DNA of 64,000 nt, taken from assembly GCF_040796495.1 (NCBI RefSeq), contig NZ_JBFNQN010000014.1:62001-126000 (forward strand), read 5' to 3'. The notes beneath the pieces are model-generated. The model was not told the origin of the DNA, made no database searches, and saw nothing but the letters and a program-made list of their open reading frames with translations. The stretch comes from Kineococcus endophyticus. Its GTDB lineage: Bacteria; Actinomycetota; Actinomycetes; Actinomycetales; Kineococcaceae. Positions 10,238 to 21,991 of this stretch are shown piece by piece. The translations under genes and the position numbers were made by a program. Within the stretch, counting starts at the first letter, position 1; the number at the start of each line of letters is the position of its first letter.

Positions 10238-10894
10238 GTGACCCCCGGCCGTCCCCGCTCCCGCATGACGGGAGGCGAGCGCCGCGAGCAGCTCATCGGC
10301 GTGGGACGGTCCCTCTTCGCGTCCAAGGGCGTCGAGGGCACGACGGTCGAGGAGATCGCTGCGGCCGCAGGGGTGTCCAAACCGGTGGTGTACGAGCACT
10401 TCGGCGGCAAGGAGGGGCTGTACGCGGTCGTCGTCGACCGTGAGATCGCCGCCCTGCTCGGGGCCATCACCCGCGCCCTGTCGGGGCGAGGGTCGCCGCG
10501 CACGCTGCTGGAGCGCGCCACGATCGCCCTGCTGGACTACATCGAGTTCTCCACCGAGGGCTTCCGCATCCTCGTGCGGGACTCCCCCGCGACGCAGCCC
10601 ACCGGCACGTTCGCCAGCCTGATCTCCGACATCGCCCGGCAGGTCGAGCACCTGCTCGTCGACGCCTTCGCCGCCCGGGGGTACGCCCCGGAGCGGTCGG
10701 GCATGTACGCGCAGATGCTCGTCGGGATGGTCGCGATGACGGGCCAGTGGTGGCTGGACACCCGGGAGCCGGCGAAGGAGGAGGTGGCCGCGCACCTGGT
10801 GAACCTCGCCTGGAACGGCCTCACGGGGCTGGAGCCGGAACCCCGGCTGTCCCCCCGCGCCCGTCCCCGCCCGCCCGTGGGACCCGCGCTGTGA
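10238..10894 (+). CDS. TetR family transcriptional regulator
   Basis: This 218-residue one-component regulator has a TetR N-terminal helix-turn-helix at about residues 30-60 (TTVEEIAAAAGVSKPVVYEHF). The C-terminal helical ligand domain follows (MLVGMVAMTGQWWLDTREPAKEE). The ligand and targets are unknown. The GTG start is placed from CAGGAT at 10226-10231, six bases upstream, a leaderless arrangement almost identical to that of glpK in this window. Its stop overlaps the GTG of the downstream MarR gene (GTGA), so the two regulators are probably co-translated. Confidence 0.9.
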   Translation: MTPGRPRSRMTGGERREQLIGVGRSLFASKGVEGTTVEEIAAAAGVSKPVVYEHFGGKEGLYAVVVDREIAALLGAITRALSGRGSPRTLLERATIALLDYIEFSTEGFRILVRDSPATQPTGTFASLISDIARQVEHLLVDAFAARGYAPERSGMYAQMLVGMVAMTGQWWLDTREPAKEEVAAHLVNLAWNGLTGLEPEPRLSPRARPRPPVGPAL

Positions 10895-11421
10895 CCCTCC
10901 CCCGCGAGGCCGACGGACCGGGCCGGGACGCCCCCACGGACGAGGTCGACCTCATCGTCGCGGCGTGGCGCCGGGAGGCACCGCAGCTGGACGTCGAGCC
11001 GCTGGAGGTCCTGTCCCGCGTGGCCCGGCTGGCCCGCCACCTGGACCGGCTGCGCCGCAGCGCGTTCAGCGCGCACGACCTGGAGACGTGGGAGTTCGAC
11101 GTCCTCGCGGCCCTGCGCCGCGCGGGTGCCCCGCACGAGCTGTCCCCCGGGCAGCTGCTGGTGGAGACCCTCGTGACGAGCGGCACGATGACCAACCGCG
11201 TCGACCGGCTCGTCACGCGCGGGCTGGTGCAGCGCAACCCCGACCCGGGCGACCGGCGCAGCGTGCGCGTCCGGCTGACGCCCGCGGGATCCGACGTCGT
11301 CGACGCGGCGCTGGCCGACCTCGTCGAGGCCGAGCACCGGATGCTGGACGTCCTGGGACGCGAAGAGCGCCGAGCACTCGCGACGCTGCTGCGTCGGGTG
11401 TCGGCGCCCTTCGAGGGCTGA
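10891..11421 (+). CDS. MarR family transcriptional regulator
   Basis: This 176-residue winged-helix protein has the MarR core visible in TSGTMTNRVDRLVTRGLVQR and the wing NPDPGDRRSVRVRLTPAG. It is probably a dimeric repressor; the effector is not evident. The GTG start overlaps the stop of the TetR gene by four bases. The pair faces the polyprenyl glycosylphosphotransferase gene tail to tail with only about 20 bp between stops, so no regulated neighbour is obvious. Confidence 0.9.
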   Translation: MTLPREADGPGRDAPTDEVDLIVAAWRREAPQLDVEPLEVLSRVARLARHLDRLRRSAFSAHDLETWEFDVLAALRRAGAPHELSPGQLLVETLVTSGTMTNRVDRLVTRGLVQRNPDPGDRRSVRVRLTPAGSDVVDAALADLVEAEHRMLDVLGREERRALATLLRRVSAPFEG

Positions 11422-11442
11422 GCCCCCGGGTCCGGACAGGCC

Positions 11443-13026
11443 TCAGTAGGCCCCACGACCGCGGAGCACGGCCCCGGCGGTCTTCCAGAGGATCATGAAG
11501 TCGAACGTGAAGGACCAGTTCTCGACGTAGCGGACGTCGAGGCGGACCGACTCGTCCCAGTCGAGGTCGCTGCGGCCGTTGATCTGCCACAGACCGGTCA
11601 GACCGGGCTTGACGAGCAGACGGCGACGCATGTCGTAGCCGTACTCGTCGACCTCCTTCTGCAGCGGCGGGCGAGGCCCGACGAGGGACATCTCGCCGCG
11701 GACGACGTTGATGAGCTGCGGCAGCTCGTCGATCGAGTACCGGCGCAGGACGCGGCCGATGCGCGTGATGCGCGGGTCGACCTTCATCTTGAAGAGGACG
11801 CCGTTGCCGTCGGTGGACTCGCGCAGGTCGATGAGCAGCTTCTCCGCGTCGGTGACCATCGAGCGGAACTTCATCATCGGGAAGGTCTTGCCGTCCTTGC
11901 CGACGCGCTGCTGCTGGAAGAAGACCGGGCCCTTGCTGTCGATCTTGATGGCGAGGGCCAGGAAGAGGAACAGCGGGCTGAGGACCACGAGGGCGAGGCC
12001 GGCGCTGACCCGGTCGACCGTCGTCTTGGCCAGGCGACGGACACCCTCGAGCTCGGGCCGCTCGACGTGCAGCAGCGGCAGGCCGCACACGGGGCGGATC
12101 GCCACGCGCGGGCCGATGACCTCGGTCAGGGCCGGTGCGACGACGAGGTCGGCACGGGTGGCCTCCAGCTCCCAGCCCAGCCGGCGCAGACCGGGGCCGT
12201 CGAGCTCGGGGCAGGCGGTGACGGCCACGACGTCGGCGTCCACGCTCGTCACGGCGTGCCGGACGTCGTCCAGGCTGCCGATGACCGGGATGCCGAGCTC
12301 GCGCAGCTCCGCGTCGTCCTCGGCGCTTCCGCGGCCGCCGGGGACGCAGGCCCCGACGATGCGCATGCCGTGGTAGCTGGCGCGGTGCAGCTGGCGGGCC
12401 ATGCCGGCGACGGCAGCGCGGTGGCCGACGGCGACCACGGTCTGGCTGGCCTCACCGCGGGTGCGGCGCGCGTGCAGCTGCTGGCGCAGCGCGTAGCGAC
12501 CGATGAGCGTCAGGAAGATGGCGATCGGGAAGGCGACCACGACGTAGCCGCGGGCGATCTCCAGGCCGAAGGCCCAGGAGCTGGTGCCCACGAGGGCGAC
12601 GACGGCGAGCCCGGCGGTCAGGACGCGGTGGAACTCCTCCGAGCCGACCCCGAGGAAGCGCGGCTCGTAGGTGCGCAGTGCCCCCATCGCCACGACCCAC
12701 AGGACGGGGAGCAGCACGGCGCAGGCGACGACCGCCCGACCGGAGGTCAGCGACAGGTCGGCGGGTGAACCGTTGAAGCGGGCGAAGAAGCCCACGAAGG
12801 CCGCGAAGGCCGCGGCCAGCGCGTCCACGGCGACGATCTTCTGGACGTACGTGCGCTGCCACGCCGGGGTGCGCTCGGGGAACCCGAGGCTGCCGCGCTG
12901 GCGCGGGACGAGCAGACGTTCGCGACGCACGGCGTCAGCGGTCCCGTCTGCGGGTGAGGTGCCGAGCAACTGGTCGTCGAGCTCCCCGGGAGCCGTCCTG
13001 GCCCCGGGCACGTCGCTGATGCTCAA
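11443..13026 (-). CDS. Exopolysaccharide polyprenyl glycosylphosphotransferase (WcaJ/WbaP type)
   Basis: This is an initiating enzyme of surface polysaccharide synthesis: it transfers a sugar-1-phosphate from a nucleotide sugar to undecaprenyl phosphate at the membrane. The 527-residue protein has about four N-terminal membrane helices, a nucleotide-sugar-like soluble middle part, and another helix. The conserved bacterial sugar transferase domain closes it (KGPVFFQQQRVGKDGK, DELPQLINVVRGEMSLVGPR, KPGLTGLWQINGRSDL). TTG at 13026 follows a GGGGGG tract and gives a family-like start; a downstream GTG is possible. No glycosyltransferase cluster accompanies it here. Confidence 0.88.
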   Translation of the reverse strand: MSISDVPGARTAPGELDDQLLGTSPADGTADAVRRERLLVPRQRGSLGFPERTPAWQRTYVQKIVAVDALAAAFAAFVGFFARFNGSPADLSLTSGRAVVACAVLLPVLWVVAMGALRTYEPRFLGVGSEEFHRVLTAGLAVVALVGTSSWAFGLEIARGYVVVAFPIAIFLTLIGRYALRQQLHARRTRGEASQTVVAVGHRAAVAGMARQLHRASYHGMRIVGACVPGGRGSAEDDAELRELGIPVIGSLDDVRHAVTSVDADVVAVTACPELDGPGLRRLGWELEATRADLVVAPALTEVIGPRVAIRPVCGLPLLHVERPELEGVRRLAKTTVDRVSAGLALVVLSPLFLFLALAIKIDSKGPVFFQQQRVGKDGKTFPMMKFRSMVTDAEKLLIDLRESTDGNGVLFKMKVDPRITRIGRVLRRYSIDELPQLINVVRGEMSLVGPRPPLQKEVDEYGYDMRRRLLVKPGLTGLWQINGRSDLDWDESVRLDVRYVENWSFTFDFMILWKTAGAVLRGRGAY

Positions 13027-13266
13027 AGTCCCCCCTGGACTGGTGCGTCGCCCACCGGTCACCGGCGGCGGCACCGCGGCGCCGCCCCCACGGGACCAGC
13101 GGTGCGTGGCACAGAGTAGGGGAAGGCCACCCGAACGACGCAAGGGGTGACAGCCGCTGTGACGATCGACCTGCAGGAATCGACCGGATGGCCTCACCCG
13201 TTTGACGCAATGGTCACTGAAGATCGCAGAGAGTGATCGGACCGCTCAGGCGCCTACCCTGGAGGG
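13027..13266. promoter_or_regulatory. Divergent promoter region between glycosylphosphotransferase and ABC-F genes
   Basis: This 240-bp intergenic region serves two divergent genes. Toward the ABC-F gene, TACCCT at 13255-13260 ends six bases before the GTG, a leaderless layout that also contains GGAGG. Toward the glycosylphosphotransferase, a minus-strand TACTCT (13118 down to 13113) could be a -10 element, leaving a leader of about 80 bases. The assignments are by pattern only. Confidence 0.5.
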
Positions 13267-15045
<1,779 letters not shown>

Positions 15046-15723
15046 GCGGCTGGTCCGGCACGGAGCACGAGCCCTCCTCCTCGATCCGGCGAGCGAGGGC
15101 CCGGTAACCCCGGCGCGATGCGTTGCGCGACGTCCCGCAGTCCGCGCGGTGTCAGAACGTCGCTCGACGCCTCGAGCGCCGGATGAGCGGGCGCTCGGTC
15201 GAACGAGCCGGGGCAGCTCGACGTCAGCGCTGGTGCGTCGCGTCCCGACACCTCGAACGCAGTGCGAGGTGGTGGAACGTCGCACAGCGGCTCGCCTGGC
15301 ACCGGTGACATCAGCGAGATCGCAGGGTCGTCCGACGTTCGGCTCGCGGGATGACCGTGACGTCGTGCGTCGCGGTCGGCGTCCTGTGCGCGTGTGGGTG
15401 GTCCGACCCAGACCGACCCTGCTGATGACTGGTCGACTCCCGGAGCGCTGTCACAGCCTGCTGGGCGTCTGGTCCGTACCGTGATCGACCTGGACCCGGC
15501 ACGTCCAGCCGACGCCTCTGAGCACGTCCCGGTCACGCGCGGCCAGCGTCATCAACCGTGCGGTGGCGCACCGCGGCCTGGTCAAGATCAGGGTGAGATC
15601 CGGGGCATCCCTGATGTCACCGATCCCTGCCGCGGAGTGAAGCTCGACCCGCGGAGCGGAGCCGGGGTTCACGACGCAGCCTGCGGGGATGCCCGGGTTG
15701 AGTCGTCGTCGAAGGAGGACAGC
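15046..15723. other. 678-bp gap without a recognisable gene; contains an imperfect inverted repeat
   Basis: No reading frame here has a convincing start, ribosome site or known family. Base use is less biased to G/C at third positions than in neighbouring genes. An imperfect inverted repeat occurs at 15233-15255 with 15265-15285. Its left arm with two flanking bases (TGGTGCGTCGCGTCCCG) resembles part of the arm of the larger hairpin at 16047-16129 (TGGTACGTCGCAACCCG). It may be degraded mobile or lost-gene sequence. Confidence 0.4.
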
Positions 15724-15993
15724 GTGAGCAGCGCAGACGAGTGGATCCAGGAGCGAGTCAACCCCCACGGTCGGGGACTGCCGGTGACAGCCGAGAGCTT
15801 GGCCGAGCTGCTGGTGCGAGTCTCGATGTACGGCATTGCCGTCCGCGATGAGCAGGATCCGGTCATGGGCAGCATGTGGGGCCATGTCTTGACGCTGGTG
15901 GACAAGTTGGGGGAGCACGCCGGCTTGGAGGTCAACGCGGTCAGCGACGTCTACCGCGCCGAGGTCGCCCGGCTGCAGCTCCCCGTCGATTGA
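15724..15993 (+). CDS. Small hypothetical protein, atypical composition
   Basis: This encodes an 89-residue acidic, probably cytosolic protein that I do not recognise. It starts VSSADEWIQERVNPHG and contains ESLAELLVRVSMYGI and HVLTLVDKLGEHAG. The alternating helices resemble small adaptor or immunity-type proteins, but no function can be assigned. AAGGAGGA lies about five bases before the GTG, a strong ribosome site that supports translation. Codons such as GAT, CAT, ATT and TTG are more frequent than in neighbours, hinting at transfer. It is isolated between a 678-bp gap and a long inverted repeat. Confidence 0.6.
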   Translation: MSSADEWIQERVNPHGRGLPVTAESLAELLVRVSMYGIAVRDEQDPVMGSMWGHVLTLVDKLGEHAGLEVNAVSDVYRAEVARLQLPVD

Positions 15994-16046
15994 GCTGCCG
16001 ACGCGATGTCTGATGGCTGCGCGGTCAACTCGAGGGCGGTTCTCGA

Positions 16047-16129
16047 CGTGCCGCCCCCGGAAGTGGTACGTCGCAACCCGTCCAGAGCGGATGAACGGGT
16101 CGGGACGTACCACTCCAGCGGGCGGCACG
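16047..16129. repeat. 83-bp inverted repeat (35-bp arms, 13-base loop)
   Basis: Arms 16047-16081 and 16095-16129 match at 30 of 35 positions; each starts CGTGCCGCCC at its outer end. It lies 53 bp after the small ORF stop and just before the ispE stop, so it could act as a terminator for converging transcripts. The length and the related shorter copy near 15233-15285 also fit a miniature mobile or REP-like element. Confidence 0.75.
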
Positions 16130-16152
16130 ACCAGGCCCCGCGGTGCAAGCCC

Positions 16153-17088
16153 TCAGGCCACGGCCTCCAGCACGCGCGCGCCGACGGCGGGCCCGGAGGC
16201 GGTTCGCAGCCGCCCCTCCCCCACGACGGGCGCCAGCACGGCCGCGACGTCGCGCGCGGCGGTGGCCGACTCCGCGAGCAGCGCCACGGTCGGCCCGGAG
16301 CCCGACACGACGGCGCCGAGGGCTCCGGCGGCCCGGCCGGCGTCGAGGGTGCGGGTCAGCTGCGGGGCCAGGGCGCAGGCGGCGTCGGCGAGGTCGTTGG
16401 ACAGGGCCGCGGCCAGGGCCCGGGGGTCGCCGTCGCGCAGCGCCGCCTCGACGGCCTCCAGCCGCCCGTCGGCCCCCGGCCCGGTCCAGCCCGGCCCGCG
16501 CTGCCGGTCGCACTCGGCGAAGACGCGCGGTGTCGAGAGCCCGGTGTCGTCGAGGACGAAGACCCAGTGGAACGCGCCGCGCGTGAGGACGGGCACGAGC
16601 TGCTCGCCGCGCCCGGTGCCGACGGCCGTGCGCCCGTGCAGGCCGAAGGGGACGTCGGACCCGAGGTCGGCGCCCAGGGCGGCGAGTCCGTCCAGGCCGG
16701 TCCGCAGCTGCCAGAGCGCGTCGCAGGCCACGAGGGCGGCAGCCGCGTCCGCCGACCCACCCGCCATGCCGCCCGCGACGGGCACCTCCTTGCGGACGTG
16801 CAGGTGCACGGGTTCCTCGACGCCGGCACGCTCGGCGAGGAGCCGGGCCGCGCGCAAGGCGAGGTTCCTGCCGTCCAGGGGCACGCCGGACACGTCGGTG
16901 CCGCCCGCGCCCTCCACCGTGATGCCCCAGGTGTCGGCGGGCGTGGCCGTGACGTCCTCGTGCAGGGACACGGCCTGGAACACCGTCACGAGGTCGTGGA
17001 ACCCGTCGTCGCGCAACGGCCCGACCTGCAGCAGCAGGTTGACCTTGGCGGGGGCTCGCGCGGTGACGCCGGGTCGGTTCTCGGACAC
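16153..17088 (-). CDS. ispE: 4-diphosphocytidyl-2-C-methyl-D-erythritol kinase
   Basis: IspE phosphorylates CDP-methylerythritol in the MEP route to isoprenoid precursors. The 311-residue GHMP kinase shows the N-terminal ARAPAKVNLLLQVG, the glycine-rich ATP loop PVAGGMAGGSADAAAAL (near residue 105), and the C-terminal GSGPTVALL motif. GTG at 17088 gives MSENRPGVTARAPAKVN, the usual actinobacterial beginning. It ends the metG-tatD-rpf-rsmA-ispE run, 11 bp after rsmA. Confidence 0.95.
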   Translation of the reverse strand: MSENRPGVTARAPAKVNLLLQVGPLRDDGFHDLVTVFQAVSLHEDVTATPADTWGITVEGAGGTDVSGVPLDGRNLALRAARLLAERAGVEEPVHLHVRKEVPVAGGMAGGSADAAAALVACDALWQLRTGLDGLAALGADLGSDVPFGLHGRTAVGTGRGEQLVPVLTRGAFHWVFVLDDTGLSTPRVFAECDRQRGPGWTGPGADGRLEAVEAALRDGDPRALAAALSNDLADAACALAPQLTRTLDAGRAAGALGAVVSGSGPTVALLAESATAARDVAAVLAPVVGEGRLRTASGPAVGARVLEAVA

Positions 17089-17099
17089 GGGGATCGACC

Positions 17100-17966
17100 C
17101 TAGTGTCCCGCCTCGGCGATCCGGGCGAAGTCGGCGACCGTGAGCTGCTCCCCGCGCGCCTGCGGGTCGACGTCGGCGGCGCGCAGCAGTTCCTCGGCCC
17201 GCACCGGGGACCCCGCCCAGGTGGCGAGCGCGGCGCGCAACGTCTTGCGGCGCTGGGCGAAGGCGGCGTCGACGACGGCGAAGACCTCTTCGCGCGAGGC
17301 GGCCGTCGCGGGGGCGGGCCGCCGGGTGAAGGCGACGAGCCCGGAGTCCACGCGCGGCACGGGCCAGAAGACCGGAGGCGGGACGGACCCGGCCCGGCGC
17401 GCCTCGGCGTACCACGCGGTCTTGACGCTGGGGACGCCGTAGGTGCGGCTGCCGGGGCCGGCCACGAGGCGGTCGGCGACCTCGGACTGCACCATGACGA
17501 CGCCGTGCCGGAGGGAGTCGAACCGCTGCAGCATCGTCAGCAGGACGGGGACGGCGACGTTGTACGGCAGGTTGGCGACCAGGGCCGTGGGGGCGGGGCC
17601 TGGCAGTTCGGCCACCTGCACCGCGTCGGCGACCACGACGTCGAACGAGGTGCCCTGACGCGCGCGGTCCCGCACGGTGGTGGGGAGTTCGGCGGCCAGA
17701 ACGGGGTCGATCTCGACCGCGACGACGCGGTCGGCCACCTCGAGCAGCGCCAGGGTCAGCGAGCCGAGCCCGGGGCCGACCTCGACCACCACGTCGGTGG
17801 CGGTGAGGTCGGCGACCCGGACGATGCGGCGCACCGTGTTGGCGTCGACGACGAAGTTCTGGCCGAGCTGCTTCGTCGGCCGGACGCCGAGCCGGTCGGC
17901 CAGCTCGCGGACGTCGCGGGCCGACAGGAGGGAACTGGTCAGAGGTTCTTGCCGCACACGGGCCAT
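17100..17966 (-). CDS. rsmA: 16S rRNA (adenine1518/1519-N6)-dimethyltransferase RsmA/KsgA
   Basis: RsmA dimethylates two adjacent adenines in helix 45 of 16S rRNA late in small-subunit assembly. The 288-residue protein has the SAM-binding motif [17 protein letters not shown], the acidic VAVEID, and the N6-adenine methylase motif NLPYN. The entry motif [11 protein letters not shown] is near residue 30. ATG at 17966 overlaps the end of the rpf gene by 28 bases; an internal GTG a few codons later would also fit. The order rpf-rsmA-ispE is conserved in actinobacteria. Confidence 0.95.
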   Translation of the reverse strand: MARVRQEPLTSSLLSARDVRELADRLGVRPTKQLGQNFVVDANTVRRIVRVADLTATDVVVEVGPGLGSLTLALLEVADRVVAVEIDPVLAAELPTTVRDRARQGTSFDVVVADAVQVAELPGPAPTALVANLPYNVAVPVLLTMLQRFDSLRHGVVMVQSEVADRLVAGPGSRTYGVPSVKTAWYAEARRAGSVPPPVFWPVPRVDSGLVAFTRRPAPATAASREEVFAVVDAAFAQRRKTLRAALATWAGSPVRAEELLRAADVDPQARGEQLTVADFARIAEAGH

Positions 17967-19102
17967 TGTCCGGCACCGGCGCGCTGGTACAGCAGCTTGG
18001 CGCGGTACGTCTGCTCGGACGCCGACGCCTGGCTCGGCAGACCGCTGCCGCCCACGGCGCGCCACGTCTGGACGGAGAACTGGTAGAGGCCGTGGTACTT
18101 GCCGCTGGCCGAGACGATGGAGGGGTTGCCGCCGGACTCGCAGCGGGCCAGGCCGGCCCAGTTGAGGGAGTCGACGCCGCCGCCGACGGACCCGCCGCCG
18201 CCACCACCGCTGGACGCGGCGGCCGGGGCGGGAGCCGGCTTGGCCTTCGTGCCGACCTGGACGACCTCCTCGACGGGGGCCGTGTCGACGACCTCGCCGG
18301 TGGCGTTGTGCTCGGCGCGCACGCCGTCGCGGAAGAGGTCGGCGAAGGTCACCGTCTTGGACCCGTCGACCCCGGCGGTGACGACCTTCTTCTCACCGGT
18401 GAAGAGCTGGTCGGTCTGCTCGGTGCGGCTGCCGTGCGGGATGCCCACCGTCTCGGTGCTCGTGGAGCGGTCGACGCGCACGACGGTGACGGTCATGCCC
18501 GCGGCGAGGCGGTCCTTGCCCGCGTTCGACATCTCGTCGCCCGGGCGCATCGTCACGCCGGCCTCGGCGAGGAGGGCGTTGACGTCGGCGCCGGTGCTGG
18601 TGAGCTGGCGCGTCTGGCCGTCGGCGACGAGCGTCACGGCCTTGGACGTCGTGACGTCGAGCGACAGGCCCTGGCGGCCGAGCGGTTCGGAGCGGGAGGC
18701 CGACAGCTTGGCGCCGTCGGCGCGCACGTCGAGGTCGGCGAGCGCCGCGTCGACGGTCTGGGCCGTCGTCCAGTAGGTCTTGGTCTCACCGTCGACGGTG
18801 AGGGTCAGCTGGCGGCCGTAACGGACGACGATCGTCTGGCCGTCCTGCAGCTGGGTGGTCGCGGCGGGGGCCACGATGTCGTGCTCGCCGACGGTGATGC
18901 CCCGGTCGGCGAGGACGTCGCCGACGGTGCCGCCGAAGGCGCTGGCCTGGGTGCGCTGCCCGTCGGCGTCGATGACGACGTCCTTGTCGAGCGCCGTGAA
19001 GGCGACCGTCCCGCCGACCACCGCCGCGAGGCAGGTGCCGCCCGCGACGAGCCGGACCGTGCGGGAGGTGGTGCGGGCAGCGGAGACCAGGGGGAACGGC
19101 AC
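17939..19102 (-). CDS. rpfB: Resuscitation-promoting factor (DUF348-G5-transglycosylase-like)
   Basis: This secreted peptidoglycan-cleaving factor promotes outgrowth from dormancy in actinobacteria. The 387-residue protein has an N-terminal hydrophobic anchor (about residues 12-35). Repeated DUF348 ubiquitin-like domains follow ([24 protein letters not shown]), then a G5 region ([18 protein letters not shown]), a Gly-rich hinge, and an Rpf lysozyme-like domain. That domain carries the catalytic Glu in LARCESGGN and ends CGKNL. GTG at 19102 has GAAGGA about eight bases upstream; a longer reading adds residues unlike a signal peptide. The layout matches RpfB. Confidence 0.92.
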   Translation of the reverse strand: MPFPLVSAARTTSRTVRLVAGGTCLAAVVGGTVAFTALDKDVVIDADGQRTQASAFGGTVGDVLADRGITVGEHDIVAPAATTQLQDGQTIVVRYGRQLTLTVDGETKTYWTTAQTVDAALADLDVRADGAKLSASRSEPLGRQGLSLDVTTSKAVTLVADGQTRQLTSTGADVNALLAEAGVTMRPGDEMSNAGKDRLAAGMTVTVVRVDRSTSTETVGIPHGSRTEQTDQLFTGEKKVVTAGVDGSKTVTFADLFRDGVRAEHNATGEVVDTAPVEEVVQVGTKAKPAPAPAAASSGGGGGGSVGGGVDSLNWAGLARCESGGNPSIVSASGKYHGLYQFSVQTWRAVGGSGLPSQASASEQTYRAKLLYQRAGAGQWPVCGKNL

Positions 19103-19363
19103 GAGAGGTCCTTCGACGATGTGCCCGGGCACGAGGTCTGGACGCGAGCGCACCTCGGAGGGACCCCCGTCCCCAGGTGCAGCGTGTGGTCCGGCCACCT
19201 CGATCCGGCCGACTGGAGCGGACCGTAACCGCTCCGAGACCTCTTCGACAAGCTGCCGTGATCCCTGAACACGCTGCGCCACGACCGGCGACGCTCCACC
19301 CGTCCGGATCTGCACCCGTTGCGCCGATCGGGTGACTCGCACCGGCACAGGCCGTGACGAAGG

Positions 19364-20182
19364 TCACCAGGGACCGTAGACGGCCTCCGTGGTGGCGGCG
19401 ATGGTCGCGCAGAGCTCGTCGAGGTCCGCCCCGAGCGTCTGCGCCATGGAGCGCACCGTCAGGGGCACGAGGTACCCGGCGTTGAGACGCCCGCGGTGGG
19501 GCACCGGCGTCAGGTACGGCGCGTCGGTCTCGACCATGATCCGGTCCCGCGGTGCGACCCGCAGCGCCTCCCGCAGGTCACCCGCGTTCTTGAACGTCAC
19601 GGTGCCGGCGAAGGAGAGGTAGTACCCCGCGTCGGCGCAGACGCGCGCCATGGCGGCGTCCCCGGAGAAGCAGTGGAAGACGGTGCGCTCGGGGGCGCCC
19701 TCCTCGACCAGCACGCGCAGGACGTCGTCGTGGGCGTCGCGGTCGTGGATCTGCAGCGCGAGCCCGAGCTCCTTGGCCAGCGCGATGTGGGCGCGGAAGG
19801 ACTCCTCCTGCAGGTGCCACTGCTCCGGCGGCGTCCGGAAGTGGTCCAGCCCGGTCTCCCCCACGACGCGCACGCGCGGGTGCCGGGCCAGCGTGGCGAT
19901 CTCGGCGAGGGCGGCGTCGTACTCCCCCGCGGCCACCAGGTCCGGGACCTCGTTCGGGTGCAGCGCGACCCCGCCGAGCAGCTGCGGGTGCCGGTCCAGC
20001 GCCGCGACCGTCCACCGCGCGGCGGGCAGGTCGCAGCCGATCTGGACGCTGCGGGGAACCCCCGCCGCCGCGGCCGCCGCCAGCAGCGCCTCGACGTCCT
20101 CCTCGGACTCGGAGTCGAGGTGCGTGTGGTTGTCGGCGACCGGGACGGCGAGGGGTTCCGGTGCGGGTGGGCGTCCCGTCAC
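19364..20182 (-). CDS. tatD: TatD family metal-dependent hydrolase (DNase)
   Basis: This TIM-barrel nuclease-type amidohydrolase has 272 residues, the family norm. Metal-binding motifs visible are NHTHLDSE near the start, the GETGLDHF glutamate, [13 protein letters not shown] and ETDAPYL. Proteins of this family have 3'-5' exonuclease activity in DNA repair or turnover. Its GTG overlaps the metG stop (GTGA), so it is translationally coupled to metG. A 260-bp gap follows before rpfB; it holds a short hairpin at 19215-19235 and no gene. Confidence 0.93.
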   Translation of the reverse strand: MTGRPPAPEPLAVPVADNHTHLDSESEEDVEALLAAAAAAGVPRSVQIGCDLPAARWTVAALDRHPQLLGGVALHPNEVPDLVAAGEYDAALAEIATLARHPRVRVVGETGLDHFRTPPEQWHLQEESFRAHIALAKELGLALQIHDRDAHDDVLRVLVEEGAPERTVFHCFSGDAAMARVCADAGYYLSFAGTVTFKNAGDLREALRVAPRDRIMVETDAPYLTPVPHRGRLNAGYLVPLTVRSMAQTLGADLDELCATIAATTEAVYGPW

Positions 20183-21981
20183 TGCTGCAGCCGCGCGAGT
20201 TCCTCCTCGACGACCGCGGCGACGTCGAGCTTGGTGAAGATCGGCGTCGGCGCGGCGACCGGCGTCCCCGGCACGATCGGCGCCGGACCCCAGGCGGGCA
20301 GGGTCTCGCCCCGGCGGTAGTCGCCGGAGAGGACCGGGTACGGCCGGCCGTCGTCGAGGTCGGTGACCTCCCGCAGTTCCGGCAGCGGCGAGACGGTCCC
20401 CGTACCACCGAAGGCCTCGTGCACCTTCTGCGCCGAGTGCGGCAGGTACGGCGACAGCAGCGTCCGGCAGTCCGAGACCGCCTGCGCCGTGACGTGCAGG
20501 ACGGTCCGCATCCGGTCGGGGTCGGAGTTCTTGATCTTCCAGGGTTCCTGGTCGGTCAGGTACTTGTTGACCTCGCCGACGACGCGCATGGCCTCGCCGA
20601 GCCCGGCGCGCTGACGGTGGTGCTCGATGAGGTCGCCCACGACGCCGAACCCCGCGCGGGTGGTGTCGAGCAGCGTCCGGTCGGCGTCGGTGAGCTCACC
20701 GGCCGCCGGGATCTCGCCGACGTTCTTGGCGATGAGCGAGGCGGTGCGGTTGACGAGGTTGCCCCAGCCGGCGACGAGTTCGCTGGTCGCGCGGGTGGCG
20801 AACTCCTGCCACGTGAAGTCGGAGTCGTTGTTCTCCGGTCCGGCTGCGGAGATGAAGTACCGCAACGCGTCCGGCTGGTAGCGCGCCAGGACGTCGCGCA
20901 CGTGGATGACGACCCCGCGGCTGGAGGAGAACTGCTTGCCCTCCATGGTGAGGAACTCGCTCGCCACGACCTCGGTGGGCAGGTTGAGGTTCCCGAACCT
21001 CCCCGGCTCGCCACCGCGCGACCCGCGGCCGTCGTAGGCGAGGAGTTCCGCCGGCCAGATCTGGGAGTGGAAGGTGATGTTGTCCTTGCCCATGAAGTAG
21101 TACGACTCCGCGGACGGGTCCGTCCACCACGCGCGCCAGGCGTCGTCGTCACCGGACCGGCGGGCCCACTCGACCGAGGCCGACAGGTAGCCGATGACGG
21201 CGTCGAACCATACGTAGAGCCGCTTGGCCGGGTTCTCCTCCCACCCGGCGAGCGGGACGGGGATGCCCCAGTCGATGTCCCGCGTCATGGCGCGGGGCTT
21301 CATGTCCTCCAGGAGGTTCTTGGAGAAGTTCAGGACGTTCGGCCGCCAGCGCCCCGTGTCGGCGCGCGTCTGCAGCCAGGAGCCGAGCGCGTCGGCCACG
21401 GCGGGCAGGTCGAGGTAGAAGTGCTCGGTCTCGACGAACACCGGCGTCTCGCCGTTGATGCGGCTGCGCGGGTTCTTCAGCTCGATCGCGTCGAGCTGGT
21501 TGCCGCAGTTGTCGCACTGGTCGCCGCGGGCGCCGTCGAAGCCGCAGATCGGGCACGTGCCCTCGACGTAGCGGTCGGGCAGCGTCCGTCCGGTGGACGG
21601 GGAGATCGCGCCCATCCCCTTCTGCGCGACCATGTACCCGTTGCGGTGGACCGTGCGGAACATCTCCTGCACGACGGCGTAGTGGTTCGCCGTGGTGGTC
21701 CGGGTGAAGAGGTCGTAGGACAACCCCAGGCCCTGCAGGTCCTCGGTGATGACCCGGTTGTAGCGGTCGGCCAGCCCCTGCGGGCTCAGGCCCTCCTGCT
21801 CGGCCTGCACGAGGATCGGCGTCCCGTGCTCGTCGGTGCCCGAGACCATGAGGACGTCGTGACCCGCCATCCGCATGTACCGGCTGAACACGTCGGAGGG
21901 GACGCCGAAGCCGGCGACGTGGCCGATGTGGCGGGGGCCGTTGGCGTAGGGCCAGGCCACCGCGGACAGGACGTGGGTCAT
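20179..21981 (-). CDS. metG: Methionyl-tRNA synthetase
   Basis: MetG charges tRNA-Met with methionine. The 600-residue class I enzyme shows HIGH within [13 protein letters not shown] and the zinc knuckle [17 protein letters not shown]. The KMSKS loop is in the actinobacterial form KQFSSSRG, and the anticodon-binding helical domain follows. It lacks the C-terminal EMAP-like domain seen in some bacteria. A minus-strand TAGACT (21994 down to 21989) ends seven bases before the ATG, suggesting a leaderless transcript. The TAG of that element is also the stop codon of the upstream acyltransferase gene. Confidence 0.97.
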   Translation of the reverse strand: MTHVLSAVAWPYANGPRHIGHVAGFGVPSDVFSRYMRMAGHDVLMVSGTDEHGTPILVQAEQEGLSPQGLADRYNRVITEDLQGLGLSYDLFTRTTTANHYAVVQEMFRTVHRNGYMVAQKGMGAISPSTGRTLPDRYVEGTCPICGFDGARGDQCDNCGNQLDAIELKNPRSRINGETPVFVETEHFYLDLPAVADALGSWLQTRADTGRWRPNVLNFSKNLLEDMKPRAMTRDIDWGIPVPLAGWEENPAKRLYVWFDAVIGYLSASVEWARRSGDDDAWRAWWTDPSAESYYFMGKDNITFHSQIWPAELLAYDGRGSRGGEPGRFGNLNLPTEVVASEFLTMEGKQFSSSRGVVIHVRDVLARYQPDALRYFISAAGPENNDSDFTWQEFATRATSELVAGWGNLVNRTASLIAKNVGEIPAAGELTDADRTLLDTTRAGFGVVGDLIEHHRQRAGLGEAMRVVGEVNKYLTDQEPWKIKNSDPDRMRTVLHVTAQAVSDCRTLLSPYLPHSAQKVHEAFGGTGTVSPLPELREVTDLDDGRPYPVLSGDYRRGETLPAWGPAPIVPGTPVAAPTPIFTKLDVAAVVEEELARLQQ

Positions 21982-21991
21982 GCCGCCGAGT

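Noticed and set aside
15149-15484. Open frame in the gap after the ABC-F gene
   Set aside because: No ribosome site, no recognisable domain, Arg/Pro/Ser-rich translation typical of random GC-rich sequence.
19103-19363. c-di-AMP (ydaO-type) riboswitch upstream of rpfB
   Set aside because: Such riboswitches often precede rpf genes in actinobacteria, so the region was read for it, but the conserved core segments were not found; only a short hairpin at 19215-19235 is present.
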